A stretch of DNA of 39,724 bases from the NCBI GenBank assembly GCA_038241255.1, contig JBBRFW010000025.1, forward strand, positions 1 to 39,724. The letters are read 5' to 3'. Shown piece by piece: positions 1-7,219 of the stretch. How positions within the stretch are numbered: position 1 is the first letter of the stretch; each line of letters starts with the position of its first letter. The translations under genes and the position numbers were made by a program. The notes beneath the pieces were generated by a model that had not been told where the DNA came from, ran no database searches, and saw nothing but the letters and a program-made list of their open reading frames with translations. The stretch is from Schlegelella_A sp038241255. GTDB taxonomy: Bacteria; Pseudomonadota; Gammaproteobacteria; Burkholderiales; Burkholderiaceae_C.

Positions 1-1
1 G

Positions 2-133
2 TGCCGCTTCCGCATGGACGACGACATGGTCTGGGGCCTGCTCACCAGCCACGGCAAGAGCGCCGCCAACGACGCGACCTCGCGCCTGCACGCCTCGATC
101 CTGCTCGCCGGCCGGCATCAAGAGGCGGCCTGA
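2..133 (+). CDS. flhD: FlhD C-terminal fragment, flagellar master regulator (5' end outside window)
   Basis: The reading frame is open from base 2 and gives the last 43 residues before TGA at 131-133. The segment VWGLLTSHGKSAANDATSRL followed by HASILLAG matches the C-terminus of FlhD, the partner that with FlhC forms the FlhD4C2 activator of class II flagellar genes. The N-terminal part, which carries dimerisation and DNA contacts, is outside the window. Only 2 nt separate its stop from the flhC start, so the two are cotranscribed. The family assignment is strong despite the short fragment. Confidence 0.9.
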   Translation, partial: CRFRMDDDMVWGLLTSHGKSAANDATSRLHASILLAGRHQEAA

Positions 134-135
134 TC

Positions 136-672
136 ATGCGAACGAAGAGCATCCTCACCGAAGCCAAGCAGATCAGCCGCGCGGTCGCGCTGATCGGCCT
201 CGGCGCGCGCCTGCAGGTGCTCGAGTCGGAGACCGACCTGTCGTACGAGCGCCTGCTTCGCCTCTACAAGGAAGTCGCCGGCAAGTCGCCGAGCAAGGGC
301 CAGCTGCCGTTCTCGACCGACTGGTTCATGACCTGGCAGCCGAACATCCACGCCTCGCTCTTTCTCAACATCCACGAGTACCTGAACAAGTCGTCCGAGC
401 TCGACGAGATCGACGCCGTGATCAAGGGCTACCAGCTCTACCGGGAAGAGACCTCAGCGCAGGGCCTGGAGGCGCTGCTCTCGGTCACCCGAGCCTGGCG
501 CCTGGTCAAGTTCGTCGACAACGGCATGCTGACCATGACGAAGTGCTCGAAGTGCGGCGGCCAGTTCGTCACCCATCCGCACGAGATCGCCCGACACTAC
601 CAGTGCGCCCTGTGCAACCCGCCGGCGCGCGCCGGCAAGGGCAAGGCGGCCGGCGCGATCCGAATGCACTAG
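136..672 (+). CDS. flhC: FlhC, flagellar transcriptional activator subunit
   Basis: 178 residues, slightly shorter than the enterobacterial protein (192). The start ATG at 136 lies 2 nt after the flhD stop; the longer open frame upstream is only flhD read out of frame. Conserved FlhC blocks are visible: GARLQVLESET near residues 23-33, LPFSTDWFMTWQ near 57-68, and DAVIKGYQLY near 93-102. The four zinc-binding cysteines are present at C137, C140, C157 and C160, the same spacing as in E. coli. With FlhD it binds upstream of class II flagellar promoters and recruits sigma-70 RNA polymerase (family knowledge). The terminator at 785-810 closes the unit. Confidence 0.96.
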   Translation: MRTKSILTEAKQISRAVALIGLGARLQVLESETDLSYERLLRLYKEVAGKSPSKGQLPFSTDWFMTWQPNIHASLFLNIHEYLNKSSELDEIDAVIKGYQLYREETSAQGLEALLSVTRAWRLVKFVDNGMLTMTKCSKCGGQFVTHPHEIARHYQCALCNPPARAGKGKAAGAIRMH

Positions 673-784
673 TTCCGGATTTCAGGGTCGGCGCCTCAAG
701 TCGCCGGCCCGCCTGTCGAAAGACAGGGCTCTCTGCTTCATTGTTCCTGCTTGTCTCCTCCAGCACGACACTCGTGCTTTGAAT

Positions 785-810
785 GCGGGTCCCTCGGGAC
801 CCGCTTTTTT
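785..810 (+). terminator. Rho-independent terminator after flhDC
   Basis: A GC-rich inverted repeat, GCGGGTCC / GGACCCGC with loop CTCG, is followed directly by six T. It lies 113 nt after the flhC stop and before the motA promoter, so it would separate flhDC transcription from motAB. The stretch 673-784 upstream of it shows no gene. Confidence 0.88.
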
Positions 811-869
811 ATTTCCGCGGCGATTACCGCCCAGTTGCCGCGATTGCCGACCGAGCCCCGGACCGACAC

Positions 870-897
870 TCAAGAGCACGACGGACTTCGCCGATAA
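870..897 (+). promoter_or_regulatory. Sigma-28 (FliA)-type promoter for motAB
   Basis: A perfect GCCGATAA -10 element (890-897) is preceded by TCAAG (870-874) as a partial -35, with about 12 nt between the 8-nt blocks. The FliA consensus is TAAAGTTT-N11-GCCGATAA. The site lies 51 nt upstream of the motA ATG and after the flhDC terminator, as expected for a class III gene. The -10 is exact; the -35 matches only its first half and the spacing is one longer than in E. coli. Confidence 0.72.
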
Positions 898-948
898 CTG
901 GCACGGCCCGGCGCATCGGCATCCGGCCGCACGGACTCTCGAATCACC

Positions 949-1812
949 ATGGTCGTTCTGATCGGTTACGGCGTCGCCCTCGGCTGCATCTTCGGCGCCT
1001 ACATCATCCATGGCGGCAACATCGGGGTGATCCTGCACGCCCTGCCGACGGAACTGCTGGCGATCCTGGGTGGCTCGCTCGGCGCCTTCGCGGTGAACAA
1101 CCAGCCGAAGGTGCTGAAGGCGACCCTGGCCGCGATCCCGAGCGTGCTGAAAGGCTCGAAGTACTCAAAGGCGCGCTACATGGAGCTGATGGCGCTGCTC
1201 TACGACATCCTGCAGAAGGCGCGCAAGGAAGGCCTGATGGCGATCGAGAAGGACGTCGAGGACCCAGCGGGCTCGTCGCTGTTCCAGAAGTACCCGGTCG
1301 TCGGCTCCGACCACCACGTGGTCGAGTTCATCACCGATTACCTGCGCATGATGGTCTCGGGCAACCTCAACGCTCACGAGATCGAAAGCCTGAGGGACAG
1401 CGAGATCGAGACCCATCACAACGAGGCGCACGGCCCGGTAAACGCGCTCGGCCGCCTGGCCGGGGCGCTTCCGGCGTTCGGCATCGTCGCGGCGGTGCTC
1501 GGCGTCGTCAACACGATGGGTTCGGTCGGCCAGCCGCCGGCGATCCTGGGCGGCATGATCGGCTCGGCCCTGGTCGGCACCTTTCTCGGCATCCTGCTCG
1601 CGTACGCCGTCGTCGAGCCGCTCGGCGGCCTGATCGAGCAGAAGGTCGACGAGGGCTCCAAGGAGCTGCAGTGCATCAAGACGACGCTGCTCGCAAGCAT
1701 GCAGGGCTACGCGCCGCAGGTGGCCGTCGAGTTCGGTCGCAAGGTGCTTTATTCGAAGGACCGCCCGACGTTCGCCGAGCTCGAAGGCCACGTCAAAGGC
1801 AAGAAGGCGTGA
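949..1812 (+). CDS. motA: MotA, flagellar stator proton-channel subunit
   Basis: 287 residues, normal for MotA (295 in E. coli). Four membrane segments are visible, two near the N-terminus (about 2-22 and 33-50) and two around 165-215. Between them is a cytoplasmic domain that includes the charged stretch with R92 and E100, equivalent to the rotor-facing R90/E98 of E. coli MotA. Channel prolines occur in the third segment (ALPAFGIVAAVLG) and in VEPLGG after the fourth. MotA with MotB forms the inner-membrane stator that couples proton flow to rotation. The gene lies behind the sigma-28-like promoter and 15 nt before motB. Confidence 0.97.
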   Translation: MVVLIGYGVALGCIFGAYIIHGGNIGVILHALPTELLAILGGSLGAFAVNNQPKVLKATLAAIPSVLKGSKYSKARYMELMALLYDILQKARKEGLMAIEKDVEDPAGSSLFQKYPVVGSDHHVVEFITDYLRMMVSGNLNAHEIESLRDSEIETHHNEAHGPVNALGRLAGALPAFGIVAAVLGVVNTMGSVGQPPAILGGMIGSALVGTFLGILLAYAVVEPLGGLIEQKVDEGSKELQCIKTTLLASMQGYAPQVAVEFGRKVLYSKDRPTFAELEGHVKGKKA

Positions 1813-1827
1813 GGCCCGGAGACTGAC

Positions 1828-2769
1828 ATGGCCGGCGACTCGAAGAAGCTCCAGCCGATCATCATCAAGCGCATCCGCAAGGGTGGGCACAACAAGCACG
1901 GCGGCGCGTGGAAGATCGCCTACGCCGACTTCGTGACGGCGATGATGGCGTTCTTCCTGCTCATGTGGCTACTCGGCTCGACGACCGAGGGCGACAAGAA
2001 GGGCATCGCCGACTTCTTCAACGCGCCGCTCAAGGTCGCACTCATGGGCGGGAGCGGCGCCGGCGACTCGTCGCACGTGGTGCGCGGGGGCGGCCAGGAC
2101 CTGACTCGAACCACCGGCCAGGTCAAGGACGGCGATGTTCCCGCCAAGCGCAAGCTCCTCAACATCAAGTCGCTCGAGGCCGAGCAGAAGCGCGCCGAGC
2201 TTGCCAAGCTCGAGGCGCTCAAGAAGAAGGTCGAGGACGCCCTCGCGGCGAGCCCGAAGTTGGCGGCGATGCGCTCGCAGATCCGCCTCGACATGACCCG
2301 CGACGGGCTGCGCATCCAGATCGTCGACGAGCAGAACCGGCCGATGTTCGACAGCGGCAGCGCGATTGTGAAGCCGTACATGCGCGATCTCCTGCAGGAG
2401 ATCGGCCACGTGCTTTCGGACGTTCCCAACCGAATCACCCTCGAGGGCCATACCGACGCCCATCCCTTCAGCGGCGGCGAGCGCGGCTACAGCAATTGGG
2501 AGCTCTCGAGCGACCGCGCCAACGCCTCGCGCCGCGAGATCGTCGCCGGCGGCCTGCCCGAGGACCGCATGCTGCTCGTACAGGGGCTGGCCTCGAGCAA
2601 CCTCTTCGTTCCCGCGGAGCCGACGAACCCGATGAACCGGCGCATCAGCATCATCGTCATGAACCGTGATGCCGAGGACCGTCTGCTGCAGCTGCTGCCG
2701 GCTCCGACCGACACGCAGGCAGGCGTCGCCCTCGAGGGCATCGATCCGGCCGCCGGCCAGAAACGCTGA
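1828..2769 (+). CDS. motB: MotB, flagellar stator subunit with peptidoglycan-binding domain
   Basis: 313 residues. The N-terminus is basic (HNKHGGAWK), followed by one membrane helix (YADFVTAMMAFFLLMWLLG) that contains the proton-binding Asp at residue 34, equivalent to D32 of E. coli. A charged linker follows (about 100-145), then an OmpA-like periplasmic domain with LEGHTDAHP and NRRISIIV near the end, which anchors the stator to peptidoglycan. It lies 15 nt after motA and 8 nt before the cheY-like gene, so the three form one unit. Confidence 0.97.
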   Translation: MAGDSKKLQPIIIKRIRKGGHNKHGGAWKIAYADFVTAMMAFFLLMWLLGSTTEGDKKGIADFFNAPLKVALMGGSGAGDSSHVVRGGGQDLTRTTGQVKDGDVPAKRKLLNIKSLEAEQKRAELAKLEALKKKVEDALAASPKLAAMRSQIRLDMTRDGLRIQIVDEQNRPMFDSGSAIVKPYMRDLLQEIGHVLSDVPNRITLEGHTDAHPFSGGERGYSNWELSSDRANASRREIVAGGLPEDRMLLVQGLASSNLFVPAEPTNPMNRRISIIVMNRDAEDRLLQLLPAPTDTQAGVALEGIDPAAGQKR

Positions 2770-2777
2770 AGCCGCGC

Positions 2778-3158
2778 ATGAGAGTCCTCGTCGTCGACGA
2801 TTTCATGACCATGCGCCGCGTCCTGCGCAGCCTACTGCGCGAGATGGGTTTCGACGAGGTCGGCGAGGCCGCCGACGGCGCCGCCGCGCTCGACTGCCTG
2901 CGCGCCGAGATGGTCGACGTCGTGATCAGCGACATCGAGATGCCGACGATGAACGGCTTCGACCTGCTGGCGGCGATCAAGAAGGATCCGCCGCTCAAGC
3001 ATTTGCCGGTGCTGATGATCGCCGCCGAGGCGCGCAAGGACGAGATCGTCCGCGCCATGCAGGCCGGCGCCGCCGGTTACCTGGTCAAGCCATTCACGCG
3101 CGCGACCCTCGAGGAAAAGCTCCGACTGGCCGCGCCCGCGGCCTTCGCGACGACCTGA
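2778..3158 (+). CDS. cheY: CheY-like single-domain response regulator with Ala at the switch Thr position
   Basis: 126 residues, a stand-alone receiver domain. The acid pocket is D7/D8 and the phosphoacceptor is D52 (VVISDIEMP). The conserved lysine sits in YLVKPFT, and the tyrosine equivalent to Y106 is Y101. The end, TLEEKL, is like E. coli CheY. The conserved Thr/Ser (T87 in E. coli, normally LMVTAEA) is Ala82 here (LMIAAEA, codon 3021-3023). The gene follows motB by 8 nt and no cheA, cheW or methyltransferase gene is adjacent. By similarity it should bind FliM of the flagellar switch; signalling output may be altered by the Ala. The fold is certain and the chemotaxis role is inferred. Confidence 0.88.
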   Translation: MRVLVVDDFMTMRRVLRSLLREMGFDEVGEAADGAAALDCLRAEMVDVVISDIEMPTMNGFDLLAAIKKDPPLKHLPVLMIAAEARKDEIVRAMQAGAAGYLVKPFTRATLEEKLRLAAPAAFATT

Positions 3159-3174
3159 GCGGCCCGCAGGCCGC
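3159..3174. terminator. Short GC hairpin between convergent cheY and fasciclin genes
   Basis: The perfect inverted repeat GCGGCC-CGCA-GGCCGC begins right after the cheY stop codon in the 40-nt gap before the stop of the convergent fasciclin gene. There is no T tract on either strand, so it is at best a weak or bidirectional transcription barrier. Confidence 0.35.
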
Positions 3175-3198
3175 TCCTGGTCTATCGCCGCGAGGCGA

Positions 3199-3750
3199 TC
3201 ACTTTGGCAGCAGCACCTTGTCGACGACGTGGATCACGCCGTTCGACTGCACGACGTCGGGGATCGTCACGTGGGCCATGCCGCCCGACTCGTCGCTCAG
3301 CATGATCGTGCTGCCGCTGCGCGTCGCGGTCAGCGTGCCGCCCGAAACCTCGGTCAGGGTCGCCTTGCCGCCGCCGGCGTCGATCGCCTTCGTCAGCGCG
3401 GCGCTGTCCATCTTGCCAGCGACGACGTGATAGGTCAGCACCTTCGTCAGAGCCGGCTTGTTCTCGGGCTTGAGCAGGGTGTCGACGGTGCCCGCCGGCA
3501 GCGCGGCGAAGGCTTCGTTGGTCGGCGCGAAAACCGTGAACGGGCCCGCCCCCTTCAGCGTCGGCACGAGGCCCGCGGCCTTGACGGCGGCGACGAGCGT
3601 CGTGTGGTCCTTCGAGTTGACGGCGTTGTCGACGATGTCCTTGTTCGAGTACATCGGCGCGCCGCCGACCATCACTTGCGCCATCGCCGGGATGGCAACG
3701 GCCGAGAGGATCGCGGCGAGAGCGATGGCGGAGAGCTTGAGCGTTTTCAT
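3199..3750 (-). CDS. Secreted fasciclin (FAS1) domain protein
   Basis: 183 residues. A signal peptide covers about residues 1-24 (basic MKTLK, hydrophobic core, PAMA cleavage before Q25). A single FAS1 domain fills the rest: H1 motif GPFTVFAPTNEAFAALP (about 89-105), YHVVAGK, and the closing motif NGVIHVVDKVLLP at the C-terminus. FAS1 proteins are exported, adhesion-type beta domains; no enzyme activity is expected. A good ribosome site (AAGGA) precedes the ATG. The gene is on the opposite strand inside the flagellar cluster, between cheY and flhB, a place where chemotaxis genes are often found. It is probably monocistronic and unrelated to flagellar assembly. Confidence 0.92.
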   Translation of the reverse strand: MKTLKLSAIALAAILSAVAIPAMAQVMVGGAPMYSNKDIVDNAVNSKDHTTLVAAVKAAGLVPTLKGAGPFTVFAPTNEAFAALPAGTVDTLLKPENKPALTKVLTYHVVAGKMDSAALTKAIDAGGGKATLTEVSGGTLTATRSGSTIMLSDESGGMAHVTIPDVVQSNGVIHVVDKVLLPK

Positions 3751-3944
3751 GCGGGGTCCTTCGAGGTTGACACAGGGTGCAGCTTCTTCCGCGACGTGAC
3801 TTTTTGCCGCGGATGCTGGCTTCTACGCAGCGCGAGACGTTTTGGATCCATGCCCGGCGGCGACGCCGGCGCGCGCGCCGAATTGACCGCCTAAGGCGCC
3901 CCTTATCGCGCTCAAGTTCGCCATCGGCGTTGAAACAATCGCGC

Positions 3945-5138
3945 ATGGCCTCGAGCTTCGCCCAGGACAAGAACCTTCCTGCCTCGCCGCGCAAGCTCGA
4001 CAAGGCGCGCGAGGAGGGGCAGGTCGCGCGCTCGCGCGACCTCGGCCACTTCGCCGCGATCGGTGGCGGCGGCGCCGCGCTCTTCATCGTGGTGCCTCGC
4101 TTGGCCGACGCGCTGCGCGAGGCGCTCGGCCGCTCGCTCCACTTCGACGGCGCTCACGCCTTGCGCGACGACGCCATGACCTCGCAGTTGCTCGGCTGGA
4201 CCTCGACGATGCTGTGGGCCGTTGTGCCTTTTGGCCTCGCCATGGCCGTGCTCGCCATCGGCGCCGCGTTGGGCATGGGCGGCTGGACCTGGACTTTCAA
4301 GCCGCTCGGCCCGAAGTTCGGCGCCCTGAACCCGCTCTCCGGCATCGGCCGCGTGTTTTCGAAGCAGCAGGTGATCGACGCCCTCAAGGCGAGCTTGCTC
4401 GCCCTCGTCCTCGGCAGCCTGGGCGCGTTCTGGCTCGCGCGCCACGTCGCCGAGCTGGTCGGCGTGCTCGCTTTGCCGCTGCCGGCGGCGATCGGCGCGG
4501 CGGCGGGCACGGTCGTCGCCGGCATGGGCCTGATCCTGCTCGCGCTCGGCGTTTTCGCCGGCGTCGACGTGCCGCTGCAAAGGCGCCTCCACGCCGAGAA
4601 GCTGAAGATGAGCCACCAGGAGCTCAAGCAGGAGAACAAGGAGCTCGACGGCAATGCCGAGGTCAAGGGCAAGGTGCGCGCGCGCATGCGCGAAATGACC
4701 AAGCGGCGGATGATGAGCGCCGTTCCCAAGGCGGACCTCGTCGTCATGAATCCGACCCACTTCGCGGTCGCGCTCAAGTACGACGACATGACGATGGCCG
4801 CTCCGCGCGTCGTCGCCAAGGGGGCCGACCTGATCGCGCTGCGGATCAAGGGGCTCGCCGAGGGCGCGAGCGTGCCGGTGCTCGAGGCGCCTGTGCTCGC
4901 GCGTGCGCTCTACGCCCACGCCGAGCTCGATCGCGAGATCCCGGCGGCGCTGTTCGCTGCGGTGGCGCAGGTGCTCGCGTACGTCTATCAGCTGCGCGCG
5001 GCCTTGCGCGGGCAGGTGCCGATGCCGGGCGCCTTGCCAGCGCTTGACGTGCCGGCCGAACTCGATCCACAACCGGACCCGGCGCGGTCGTCGACGACAA
5101 GCAACTCTCACTTCCATCAGGACGGGAAACCGCAATGA
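3945..5138 (+). CDS. flhB: FlhB, flagellar type III export switch protein
   Basis: 397 residues from ATG at 3945. This start gives the typical N-terminus MASSFAQDKNLPASPRKLDK; an open frame reaches further upstream but without family similarity. Four membrane helices lie within about residues 30-210, then a charged linker leads to the cytoplasmic autoprotease domain. The self-cleavage motif NPTH is at residues 269-272, the same numbering as in Salmonella. FlhB switches the export gate from rod/hook to filament substrates. An Ala/Pro-rich tail extends past the domain. Its stop overlaps the flhA start by 4 nt (ATGA). No clear promoter was found in the 194-nt gap upstream. Confidence 0.97.
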   Translation: MASSFAQDKNLPASPRKLDKAREEGQVARSRDLGHFAAIGGGGAALFIVVPRLADALREALGRSLHFDGAHALRDDAMTSQLLGWTSTMLWAVVPFGLAMAVLAIGAALGMGGWTWTFKPLGPKFGALNPLSGIGRVFSKQQVIDALKASLLALVLGSLGAFWLARHVAELVGVLALPLPAAIGAAAGTVVAGMGLILLALGVFAGVDVPLQRRLHAEKLKMSHQELKQENKELDGNAEVKGKVRARMREMTKRRMMSAVPKADLVVMNPTHFAVALKYDDMTMAAPRVVAKGADLIALRIKGLAEGASVPVLEAPVLARALYAHAELDREIPAALFAAVAQVLAYVYQLRAALRGQVPMPGALPALDVPAELDPQPDPARSSTTSNSHFHQDGKPQ

Positions 5139-7219
5139 ACCCGCTGATGCAACAAATCCAGCAATGGCTCGGCCCCAACGCCAAAGCCATCCGCGCCCTG
5201 ATGGCCCCCCTCGTCGTCGTGATGATCCTGGCGATGATGGTCCTGCCGCTGCCGCCGTTCGCGCTCGACCTGCTATTCACCTTCAACATCGCGATGGCGC
5301 TGATGGTGATGATGGTCGCCGCCTACATGGTGCGGCCACTCGACTTCGCCGCCTTCCCGGCGGTGATCCTGCTCACCACCTTGCTTCGCCTCTCACTCAA
5401 CGTCGCCTCGACGCGTGTCGTCCTGCTCGAGGGCCACACCGGCGCCGCCGCTGCCGGCAAGGTGATCGAGTCGTTCGGCCACTTCCTGGTCGGCGGCAAC
5501 TTCGCGGTCGGCTTGATCGTCTTTGCGATCCTGGTCGTCATCAATTTCGTCGTCGTGACGAAGGGCGCCGAGCGAATAGCAGAGGTCGGCGCGCGCTTCA
5601 CGCTCGATGCGATGCCCGGCAAGCAGATGGCGATCGACGCCGACATGAACGCCGGCCTGATCGACGAGAAGGAGGCCAAGCGGCGTCGCGCCGAGGTCGG
5701 CGACGAGGCCGAGTTCTTCGGTTCGATGGACGGAGCCTCGAAGTACGTGCGCGGCGACGCGATGGCGGGGCTCCTGATCCTGTTCATCAACATCGTCGGC
5801 GGTTTCGTCATCGGCGTCGCGCAGCACGACCTCACCGCCTCGCAGGCGGCCGACAGCTACATCCTGCTCGCCGTCGGCGACGCGCTCGTCGCGCAGATCC
5901 CCGCGCTGCTGATCTCGGTCGCCGCGGCGATGGTCGTCTCGCGCGTCGGCAAGGACGCCGACGTCGGCAGCCAGATCACGGCGCAAGTGTTCTCGTCGCC
6001 GCGCTCGCTCGCGGTCGTCGCGGGGGTGCTGGCGGTGCTCGGCTCGATCCCGGGCATGCCCCACCTGGTCTTTCTGCTGATCGCCTCGGGCCTCGGTTAC
6101 GGCGCCTGGGTGCTGCACCAGCGCCAGCAGGCCGCGAAGAACGCGCCCAAGCCCCCGCCGCCGCCGCTCGAGGCCAACGCCGAGGCGACCTGGGACGACC
6201 TGCAGCCGGTCGACACCCTCGGCCTCGAGGTCGGCTACCGGCTGATCGCGCTCGTCGACAAGCAGCGCCAGGGCGACCTGCTCGCGCGCATCAAGGGCGT
6301 GCGGCGCAAGTTCGCGCAGGACGTCGGCTTCCTGCCGCCCCCGGTGCACATCCGCGACAACCTCGAGCTGAAGCCGAGCTCGTACCGGCTGACGCTGCGC
6401 GGCGCCACCGTCGGCGAAGGCGAGGCGTATCCCGGCATGTGGTTGGCGATCAATCCCGGCGGCGCCACCACGCCGCTGATCGGCACCGCCACCGCCGACC
6501 CTGCATTCGGCCTGCCCGCGACCTGGATCGAGGAGCGTCAGCGCGAAGCGGCGCAGATGGCCGGTTTCACGGTCGTTGATTGCTCGACCGTCGTCGCCAC
6601 CCACCTCTCACACTTGATGCAGATTCATGCCGCCAAGCTGCTCGGTCGGGTCGAGACGCAGCAGCTCGTCGAGCACGTCACCAAGCTCGCCCCGAAACTC
6701 ATGGAAGACGTCATCCCCAAGATGGTCGGCATTGCCGCGCTGCAGAAGGTGCTCCAGCTCCTCCTCGAGGAAGGCGTGCACATCCGCGACATGCGTTCGA
6801 TCGTCGAGTGCCTGGCCGAGTTTGCCGCGACCGTCACCGATCCGGCCGAGCTGGCCCGCCGCATACGCGTCCACCTGGCGCCGTCGATCGTGCAGCAGAT
6901 CTACGGGCCCACGAAGGAGCTCGAGGTCATCGCCCTTGAGCCCGAGCTCGAGCGCATGGTCACGCAGGCCCTGAACTCGCCGCACGGTGCGGCGCTCGAC
7001 CCGGGCGTCGCCGACGGGCTTGCCAAGAGCGCCGCCGAGTCGGCCAAGCGCCAGGAAGACCTCGGCCACCCGGCGTGCCTGCTCGTGCCCGACATGATCC
7101 GCGCACCGATGGCGCGCCTGCTCAAGCGCGCGGCGCCGCGCCTGAAGGTGCTTTCGCACAGCGAGATTCCTGAAACGCATTCCATCCGCATCGGTTCGAT
7201 CATCGGAAGCACGGCATGA
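5135..7219 (+). CDS. flhA: FlhA, flagellar type III export gate protein
   Basis: 694 residues, full length for FlhA. The N-terminal half carries about eight membrane helices. The FHIPEP signature region is clear (ARFTLDAMPGKQMAIDADMN, then AGLIDEKEAKRRR), holding conserved Arg and Asp residues linked to proton use. After a Pro-rich linker (residues about 335-350) comes the cytoplasmic domain that docks chaperone-substrate complexes. It starts in an ATGA overlap with flhB and ends in an ATGA overlap with flhF, so translation of the three is coupled. Confidence 0.97.
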   Translation: MNPLMQQIQQWLGPNAKAIRALMAPLVVVMILAMMVLPLPPFALDLLFTFNIAMALMVMMVAAYMVRPLDFAAFPAVILLTTLLRLSLNVASTRVVLLEGHTGAAAAGKVIESFGHFLVGGNFAVGLIVFAILVVINFVVVTKGAERIAEVGARFTLDAMPGKQMAIDADMNAGLIDEKEAKRRRAEVGDEAEFFGSMDGASKYVRGDAMAGLLILFINIVGGFVIGVAQHDLTASQAADSYILLAVGDALVAQIPALLISVAAAMVVSRVGKDADVGSQITAQVFSSPRSLAVVAGVLAVLGSIPGMPHLVFLLIASGLGYGAWVLHQRQQAAKNAPKPPPPPLEANAEATWDDLQPVDTLGLEVGYRLIALVDKQRQGDLLARIKGVRRKFAQDVGFLPPPVHIRDNLELKPSSYRLTLRGATVGEGEAYPGMWLAINPGGATTPLIGTATADPAFGLPATWIEERQREAAQMAGFTVVDCSTVVATHLSHLMQIHAAKLLGRVETQQLVEHVTKLAPKLMEDVIPKMVGIAALQKVLQLLLEEGVHIRDMRSIVECLAEFAATVTDPAELARRIRVHLAPSIVQQIYGPTKELEVIALEPELERMVTQALNSPHGAALDPGVADGLAKSAAESAKRQEDLGHPACLLVPDMIRAPMARLLKRAAPRLKVLSHSEIPETHSIRIGSIIGSTA

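Noticed and set aside
3912..3940. A second FliA-type promoter upstream of flhB (TCAAGTTC)
   Set aside because: The -35-like TCAAGTT has no GCCGATAA-like element at the right distance; the nearest downstream match is TGAAACAA.
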